Assembly: GCA_927911515.1 (NCBI GenBank)
Contig: CAKMQH010000130.1
Span: 1 to 11,859, forward strand
DNA length: 11,859 nucleotides
DNA from: an uncultured Neisseria sp.
Lineage (GTDB): Bacteria; Pseudomonadota; Gammaproteobacteria; Burkholderiales; Neisseriaceae
Reading direction: 5' to 3'
A program made the position numbers and the translations under genes. The notes below the pieces were generated by a model that was not told the origin of the DNA, made no database searches, and worked only from the letters and a program-made list of their open reading frames with translations. Of this stretch, positions 7,363 through 11,859 are shown in pieces. Position 1 is the first letter of the stretch. Every line of letters starts with the position of its first letter.

Positions 7363-7427
7363 GGTCTGATTGATTCTGGTGTCGAATTGGAAGCTTAAAT
7401 TTGCAAACTTTCCTCGTATTCTTGGGC

Positions 7428-8498
7428 TTAACGCCGCTCCTGCCTGCGTATCAGCCACACAGCGAGCAGGGCGAAGGCTATGGTGGGCAGTGCGCCGGCG
7501 AGGAAGGGCGGGACGCCGTAGAGTTGGCTGGTAAAGCCGAAGAGCCGTCCGGCGAAGTGGAACAGCAAGCCGAGGCAGATGCCGCCGAAGAGTTTCAAGC
7601 CCATATTGCCGTGGCGGGTGGTTTGCGGGGTGAAGGCGAAGGCGACGAGCGCCATCACCCAGGCGGCGACGGGGTAAACCAATTTGCGCCACCATGCGAT
7701 GGCGTAGATTTGGGTGTTTTGGTTGTTGTTTTCGAGGTGGCTGATGTAGGTGGTCAGTTCGCCGACGGACATTTGGTCGGGTTTGACGAGTAATACGTCC
7801 ATCAGGTTGCGCTTGACGGCAATCGGCCAGTTTTCTTCGGCGGCGGTGGAGACTTCGACTTTGTCTTCGCCAAGTGTGCTGCGGCGGATGTTTTTCAACT
7901 GCCAACTGCCGTCGTTGTTTAAGACGGCGGATTCGGCTTCCGTTGCCTGCGTCAGCTCGTTTTTGTCGTTGCGCGCCCAAATTTTAATGCCCAGCAGGGT
8001 ATGGTCGGGCAGCATTTCGCGCACGTTAATGATGCTGTTTTTTTCTTTGAGCCAAAGCCCAGTATTGCCGGTGCTGATTTTGCCGTTGATGGCGGCGGAT
8101 TTGATGTTTTCGGCTTTTTGGCTGAGGACGGGGGCAATCCATTCGCCGAGCGCAGCGGTGACGAGGGCGAAAATCAGTCCGAACTGCGACAGGATCAGCA
8201 GCAGCTTTTTGGTACTCATGCCGCTTGCTTTGATGACGGTCAGTTCGCTGCCGGCGGCAAGCTGGCTGAGGGACACGAGTCCGCCGATGAGGACGGCGAG
8301 GGGCATGAGTTCGTAGGCGCGCGCGGGCATCTGCATGAGGACGTATTGCGCCATGGTTGCGCCGTTATAGCTGCCTTTGCCTAAGTCGCCGACTTCGTTG
8401 ATGATTTCAAAAAAGCTGTACAGGGCAAGGAAAGCGAGGAGGGCGTAAACCGCCATAACCGCCATTTGGCGGATGATGTAACGTGAAATCAGGTTCAT
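7428..8498 (-). CDS. lptG: LPS/LOS export ABC transporter permease LptG
   Basis: LptG pairs with LptF in the inner-membrane LptB2FG complex, which extracts lipopolysaccharide (lipooligosaccharide in Neisseria) and passes it to LptC and the bridge to the outer membrane. The 356 residues are close to the 360 of E. coli. Six membrane segments are visible: ~12-32, 64-83, 98-122, 272-291, 301-321 and 331-350. The periplasmic beta-jellyroll domain (~125-265) sits between the third and fourth. The start MNLISRYIIRQ is typical of the YjgP/YjgQ family. The ATG overlaps the lptF stop by 4 nt (ATGA), with GGCGG just upstream, so translation is probably coupled. The frame is intact. It is the last gene of its operon. 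Confidence 0.95.
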   Translation of the reverse strand: MNLISRYIIRQMAVMAVYALLAFLALYSFFEIINEVGDLGKGSYNGATMAQYVLMQMPARAYELMPLAVLIGGLVSLSQLAAGSELTVIKASGMSTKKLLLILSQFGLIFALVTAALGEWIAPVLSQKAENIKSAAINGKISTGNTGLWLKEKNSIINVREMLPDHTLLGIKIWARNDKNELTQATEAESAVLNNDGSWQLKNIRRSTLGEDKVEVSTAAEENWPIAVKRNLMDVLLVKPDQMSVGELTTYISHLENNNQNTQIYAIAWWRKLVYPVAAWVMALVAFAFTPQTTRHGNMGLKLFGGICLGLLFHFAGRLFGFTSQLYGVPPFLAGALPTIAFALLAVWLIRRQERR

Positions 8499-9610
8499 TT
8501 TCCGCCTTTCAATGTCAGACTTTTGCCAACCGCCTGCCAGAAGGGTTGGCTAGGCATACTACGGACACGCAGAAGTACGATTGCGATGGCGAACATGATG
8601 ATGTGCATGGGCAGCAGTCCGAGCCAGAAATGGATTTTGCCGTCTTCCACGGCGTTGCGCAGGAAGGTCAGCCCGTTTTGGTAAATCAGGAAAAGCCCGA
8701 TGGCGACGAGGATATTGTAGGTGTGGCCGCTGCGCGGGTTGAAATAGGAAAGCGGCACGGCAAGCAGGCAGAGCAGGAGGACGCTGACGGTCAGCGAGAT
8801 ACGCCACATCAATTCCGCCTGATGTTGCGGGTTGCTGCTGCCGATGAGCTGGGATGTCGGGATGGTGCGGCGGTGGGAAACGGGGTCGATGAGTTTGGGC
8901 GTGGTGCTGATAATCAGGCTGAGGTTTTGGAAGGAAACGCGGTTGTAGTCGGCTTTGCCGGGCGTGCCGCTGTAACGGTAGCCGTTGCGCAGGTCGAGCG
9001 TGCGCTTGTTGTCGTTCAGCGAGAAATTGCCTTCTTTGGCGAAGATAATGTTGTCGTTGCCGTTTTTATCTTGTTCGCGCAGGAACAGGTTTTTCATGAT
9101 GCCCGATTCGGTGTCGAAGGTTTCGACGAAGTAAACCCTGCCGTTGCGCTTGCCCAGGCTGTTGAACTCGCCTGCTTCTACCATCGACAATTCTTGCTTC
9201 TGCTTGAGGATTTCCGCGTATTCGCGGCTGCGCAGTTCCGCCCACGGCATGACCCAAAGCTGCATGACGGCAATCAGCAGGGCAAACGGCACGGCAAACT
9301 GCATGACGGGGCGTATCCATTGCCTCAACGCCAGCCCGCAGGAAAGCCAAACCGACATTTCGCTGTCGCGCCAGTAGCGGGTCAACACGGTCAGCGTGCT
9401 GATGAACGCGGTCAAAACCAGCAAAAGCGGCGTCATGCCGATGACCCAGAAGCCAACCAATGCCAACACGGCATCGATGGCGACGCGCCCGTCGGCAGCA
9501 CGGCCGAGCAGGTTGATTGCCTGAGTGGAGACCAACACTGCCAAGAGTACGACGAAAATGCCGATGGCGGCAAAAGAGAGTTCTTTGATGAAGTTTCTTT
9601 GATAAATCAT
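8495..9610 (-). CDS. lptF: LPS/LOS export ABC transporter permease LptF
   Basis: LptF is the partner permease of LptG in LptB2FG. The 371 residues show six membrane segments (~11-33, 52-72, 101-123, 268-289, 297-314, 328-349) and a periplasmic domain at ~125-265. MIYQRNFIKE opens the protein, as in neisserial and enterobacterial LptF. It is the first gene of the two-gene operon and diverges from pepA, as in E. coli. Oddly, I see no Shine-Dalgarno sequence before the ATG at 9610 (upstream reads CTAGCCGCGATTCT), and no clear minus-strand promoter. The start could be weakly translated. Downstream in-frame starts would cut into the first membrane helix, so 9610 is kept. The frame is intact. Confidence 0.95.
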   Translation of the reverse strand: MIYQRNFIKELSFAAIGIFVVLLAVLVSTQAINLLGRAADGRVAIDAVLALVGFWVIGMTPLLLVLTAFISTLTVLTRYWRDSEMSVWLSCGLALRQWIRPVMQFAVPFALLIAVMQLWVMPWAELRSREYAEILKQKQELSMVEAGEFNSLGKRNGRVYFVETFDTESGIMKNLFLREQDKNGNDNIIFAKEGNFSLNDNKRTLDLRNGYRYSGTPGKADYNRVSFQNLSLIISTTPKLIDPVSHRRTIPTSQLIGSSNPQHQAELMWRISLTVSVLLLCLLAVPLSYFNPRSGHTYNILVAIGLFLIYQNGLTFLRNAVEDGKIHFWLGLLPMHIIMFAIAIVLLRVRSMPSQPFWQAVGKSLTLKGGK

Positions 9611-9666
9611 AGAATCGCGGCTAGGAGCGGTAGCGGTTCGGCGCAGGCGGATTGTCTGCGCAAGGT

Positions 9667-9678
9667 TTCAGACGACCT
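9667..9678 (-). repeat. DNA uptake sequence between lptF and pepA
   Basis: A perfect AG-muc DUS, the first of three within 77 bp in this divergent gap. Confidence 0.85.
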
Positions 9679-9695
9679 CTCAAATGGAGTACAAT
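9667..9695 (+). promoter_or_regulatory. Candidate pepA promoter overlapping a DUS
   Basis: TTCAGA (9667-9672), a 17-bp spacer and TACAAT (9690-9695). The -10 is 5/6 and the -35 is 4/6 to consensus. The -35-like hexamer is supplied by a perfect AG-muc DUS on the minus strand (9667-9678). Confidence 0.4.
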
Positions 9696-9707
9696 CTTTC
9701 CAACCGT

Positions 9708-9744
9708 TTTCAGACGACCTCTTAATGCAAAGGGTCGTCTGAAA
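9708..9744. repeat. Inverted DUS pair in the pepA leader
   Basis: TTTCAGACGACC (9708-9719) pairs perfectly over 12 bp with 9733-9744. DUS are at 9709-9720 (perfect, minus strand) and 9732-9743 (GGGTCGTCTGAA). The arms face outward and no U-tract follows. If the candidate promoter is used, this hairpin would form near the 5' end of the pepA transcript. Confidence 0.6.
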
Positions 9745-9777
9745 CTACCCGAAACCATCTCAATCAGGAGAATAAAC

Positions 9778-11187
9778 GTGGAATTTAGCACAAAAGCCAG
9801 AACCTTGCAGCCGCAACAGGCAGGCGCACAGTTATTTGTCTGCACCGAAACCGCACAATTAAACCACCCGACCGCCCTTGCCCTTTTGTCTTCACTTGAA
9901 GAAGGTCAAACTTTTGCCGACACCAAAATCCCGACGGACAACGGTTTGCAGGCAGTTGCCGTCGTCCGCCTCGAAAAAACCGACCGCGCCGCGCTGAACA
10001 AAGCTGCCGCCGAAGCCGCGAAATGGGCGCAAAATCAGGAAACGGTCAATGCGGACATCCATGCCTTCGATGAAGCGCAAGCCGCCGCCGTTGCCGAAGC
10101 CTTCGCCATCGCGTTCGGCAACGCCGCCTACCGTTTCGACCGCTACAAAAAAGAAGCCAAGCCCGCCAAATTCGCACAAGCCGTGTTTTACACCGCACAC
10201 GAAGCCGCCGTCAAAGAAGCCTTACGCGTCGCCGAAGCGCAAGTTTACGGACAAAGCCTCTGCCGCGACTTGGGCAATGCCGCGCCCAACGAATGCACGC
10301 CCGAATTTTTAGCGCGCACCGCCAAAGCTGAAGCCGAAAAACTGGGCGCACACGCCAAAATCATCGAAAAAGACTACATCAAAGAAAACATGGGTTCGTT
10401 CTGGTCGGTCGCCAAAGGCAGCGTGGAAGACCCCTATCTGATTGAATTGAGCTACTTCGGCGCAGCCGACAAAGAAGCCGCCCCCGTCGTCTTGGTCGGC
10501 AAAGGCATCACCTTCGACACCGGCGGTATCTCCCTCAAACCCGGTCTGAACATGGACGAAATGAAGTTTGACATGTGCGGCGCGGCAACCGTCATCAGCA
10601 CTTTCTGCGCCGCCGTCAAACTGCAACTGCCGATCAACCTCGTCGCCGTCGTCGCCACCTGCGAAAACATGCCTTCCGGCGCGGCCAACAAACCGGGCGA
10701 CGTCGTGAAAAGCATGAAAGGCCTGACCATCGAAGTATTGAACACCGATGCCGAGGGTCGTCTGATTTTGTGCGACGCGCTCACTTACGCCGAGCAGTTC
10801 AAGCCTAAAGCCGTCATCGACGTCGCCACCCTGACCGGAGCGTGCATCATCGCCTTGGGTCATGACGTCAGCGGCGTGATGGGCAACAATCAGGATTTGA
10901 TCGACAGCCTGCTGGCTGCTTCCCGCAACGTGGACGACAAAGCATGGCAACTGCCGCTCTTCGAGACTTACAAAGACCAGCTCAAATCCAACTTCGCCGA
11001 CATCCCCAACATCGGCACGCCCGGCGCAGGCACGATTACCGCCGCCACCTTCCTGTCTTACTTCACCGAAGATTACCCGTGGGCGCACCTCGATATCGCG
11101 GGTACGGCATGGAAATCCGGCAGCGAAAAAGGCGCGACCGGCCGCCCCGTTCCCTTGTTGTTGAACTACCTGCGCAACGTGAAATAG
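9778..11187 (+). CDS. pepA: Leucyl aminopeptidase, M17 family
   Basis: PepA is a cytosolic, usually hexameric, two-metal aminopeptidase that releases N-terminal residues during peptide turnover. The GTG at 9778 is chosen because AGGAG lies 7 nt upstream; longer in-frame starts would run through the DUS cluster. The product has 469 residues with the less conserved N-terminal domain first and the M17 catalytic domain from ~160. Expected metal and catalytic residues are all present: Lys242 and Asp247 (GKGITFDTGG), Lys254 (SLKP), Asp265 (KFDM), Asp324, Glu326 and Arg328 (NTDAEGRL). All fall at a constant offset of 28 from E. coli PepA numbering. E. coli PepA also binds DNA; nothing here tests that for this protein. 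The frame is clean. Confidence 0.95.
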   Translation: MEFSTKARTLQPQQAGAQLFVCTETAQLNHPTALALLSSLEEGQTFADTKIPTDNGLQAVAVVRLEKTDRAALNKAAAEAAKWAQNQETVNADIHAFDEAQAAAVAEAFAIAFGNAAYRFDRYKKEAKPAKFAQAVFYTAHEAAVKEALRVAEAQVYGQSLCRDLGNAAPNECTPEFLARTAKAEAEKLGAHAKIIEKDYIKENMGSFWSVAKGSVEDPYLIELSYFGAADKEAAPVVLVGKGITFDTGGISLKPGLNMDEMKFDMCGAATVISTFCAAVKLQLPINLVAVVATCENMPSGAANKPGDVVKSMKGLTIEVLNTDAEGRLILCDALTYAEQFKPKAVIDVATLTGACIIALGHDVSGVMGNNQDLIDSLLAASRNVDDKAWQLPLFETYKDQLKSNFADIPNIGTPGAGTITAATFLSYFTEDYPWAHLDIAGTAWKSGSEKGATGRPVPLLLNYLRNVK

Positions 11188-11194
11188 CCTGAAC

Positions 11195-11226
11195 ACCTGC
11201 GGGGTAAAGCAACCGACCCCGCAGGT
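11195..11226 (+). terminator. Hairpin after pepA, weak or partial terminator
   Basis: ACCTGCGGGG (11195-11204) pairs perfectly with 11217-11226, plus one T-A pair inside. It is GC-rich but has no U-tract, so it may slow or partly stop transcription or protect the pepA mRNA 3' end. Its 3' arm overlaps the start of a DUS. Confidence 0.5.
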
Positions 11227-11234
11227 CGTCTGAA
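11223..11234 (+). repeat. DNA uptake sequence between pepA and the cupin gene
   Basis: A perfect AG-muc DUS sharing AGGT with the preceding hairpin arm. Confidence 0.85.
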
Positions 11235-11280
11235 AACGGAACCGCATCATCTTCTGACACAACCCGACAAACGGAGAACC

Positions 11281-11757
11281 ATGATGAAACCGCTATTTGC
11301 CGCATTGTCCGTCGCCTTTCTGCTCGGCACGACCGTCAGCGTTCACGCCGCAGAACAGGCCAAACCTACCGACCGCAGCGTCCAAGTGTACAAAAAAGCC
11401 GACTTGGCGGAGTGGAACCGCGAAAACGCAGCCGGAGGCAAAGGCCCGCTGCTCGGCCGCTTCGCATTCAACCGCCACCAGACCGCCGCCCAAGACGCGT
11501 TCAGAGAAATCGGTTGGCTGACCCTGCCGCCGGGCGCATCCATCGGCGAACACAAACACACCGACAACGAAGACGTTTATATTATCGTATCGGGCAAAGG
11601 CGTGTTCACCGACAGCACGGGCAAGCAAACCCAAGTCGGCGCCGGCGACATCACCATCGCCCGTCCCGGTCAGTCCCATGCGCTGAAAAACACCGGCAAA
11701 GAGCCGCTGGTCTTCCTTGACTTGATTGCCGAAACTGCTGCACAAACAGCCAAATAG
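11281..11757 (+). CDS. Exported cupin-domain protein, function unknown
   Basis: A 158-residue protein with a signal peptide (MMKPLFAALSVAFLLGTTVSVHA, then AEQAK), so probably periplasmic. A single cupin_2 barrel covers ~76-150. Motif 1 is seen in GASIGEHKHTDNE (two His and a Glu as likely metal ligands) and motif 2 in GDITIARPGQSHALKN, with a third His. The metal and substrate cannot be told from sequence; such small cupins include isomerases, dioxygenases and sugar-binding proteins. GGAG at 11273-11276 is 4 nt from the first ATG and 7 nt from a second at 11284, so the true start may be 11284. It lies 93 nt after pepA, past a hairpin without U-tract, so co-transcription is possible. Confidence 0.85.
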   Translation: MMKPLFAALSVAFLLGTTVSVHAAEQAKPTDRSVQVYKKADLAEWNRENAAGGKGPLLGRFAFNRHQTAAQDAFREIGWLTLPPGASIGEHKHTDNEDVYIIVSGKGVFTDSTGKQTQVGAGDITIARPGQSHALKNTGKEPLVFLDLIAETAAQTAK

Positions 11758-11774
11758 CAGTCATCAAACCGACA

Positions 11775-11786
11775 AGGTCGTCTGAA
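11775..11786 (+). repeat. DNA uptake sequence after the cupin gene
   Basis: A perfect AG-muc DUS without an inverted partner. Confidence 0.85.
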
Positions 11787-11801
11787 AACGGAAATCTCGT
11801 T

Positions 11802-11859
11802 TGAACTGCACCCCAAAAGTTGGACACCCCCTCCAACTCACAAGGTGCAGTTTTTTTAT
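11802..11859. mobile_element. Possible IS3-family insertion-sequence end (runs off right edge)
   Basis: From 11802 the sequence reads TGAACTGCA followed by CCCCAAAAGTTGGACA. TG followed by a CCCCAAAAGTTGGACA-like block is typical of terminal repeats of many IS3-family (IS150-type) elements. No transposase coding sequence is in the window, so this may be a full element continuing rightward, a remnant, or a chance resemblance. Confidence 0.4.
11804..11857 (+). terminator. Two-part hairpin with U-tract after the cupin gene
   Basis: AACTGCACC (11804-11812) pairs with 11844-11852, and inside it AGTTGGA (11818-11824) pairs with 11832-11838. Seven U (11851-11857) overlap and follow the outer stem. 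It would terminate rightward transcription from the cupin gene, or shield an incoming IS from outside transcription. Confidence 0.65.

Noticed and set aside
8483..9742. 419-codon rightward open frame opposite lptF
   Set aside because: It is antisense to a well-supported LptF and has low-complexity, charged composition with no recognisable domain.
10754..10765. DUS-like GGTCGTCTGA in pepA
   Set aside because: It encodes the conserved AEGRL metal site, lacks the final AA match and is best explained by codon use.
10309..11262. 317-codon leftward open frame opposite pepA
   Set aside because: Antisense shadow of the GC-rich pepA codons.
1..11859. Search for CRISPR arrays, tRNA or rRNA genes, Correia elements, phage or defence genes
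   Set aside because: I saw no regular spaced repeats, no tRNA-like fold, no TATAG...GGATTAA Correia ends and no matching proteins.

Overview
The window looks like core chromosome of a commensal Neisseria. Twelve-base DNA uptake sequences (DUS) are scattered through it, mostly the AGGTCGTCTGAA form, which is the 'AG-muc' dialect known from the N. mucosa / N. sicca / N. macacae group. One AGGCCGTCTGAA and one ATGCCGTCTGAA are also present. The proteins (ClpX, AcnB, LptF, LptG, PepA, PbpG, PurL) all read as neisserial or beta-proteobacterial orthologues. No phage, CRISPR, defence or secondary-metabolite locus is visible; only the last ~58 bases resemble an insertion-sequence end.

Layout. Three genes are on the minus strand at the left: pbpG (1750-2712), a lipoprotein M48 metallopeptidase gene (896-1660), and the first 212 codons of purL (1-637, running off the edge). 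A divergent gap (2713-3032) carries the clpX promoter. Rightward genes clpX (3033-4302) and acnB (4543-7124) follow, separated by a terminator built from two inverted DUS. acnB converges on the leftward operon lptF-lptG (9610-7428, overlapping by 4 nt), with a separate terminator for each direction between them. lptF diverges from pepA (9778-11187), which is followed by a small exported cupin gene (11281-11757).

The genes cover purine synthesis (PurL), cell-wall trimming (PbpG), envelope protein quality control (M48), cytosolic proteolysis (ClpX, PepA), the TCA cycle (AcnB) and LPS/LOS export (LptF/LptG). Apart from lptFG they are neighbours rather than a functional system. The divergent lptFG/pepA arrangement is also found in E. 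coli.

The most notable anomaly is a run of small indels between about 1.8 and 6.5 kb: one in pbpG, one in clpX and five in acnB. Most lie in A-runs. All three proteins become full-length family members when the indels are corrected. This looks more like sequencing or assembly error than gene decay, but the sequence alone cannot prove it. The best regulatory signal is a perfect 17-bp palindrome of Fur-box-like geometry just upstream of acnB. I found no convincing undescribed system.
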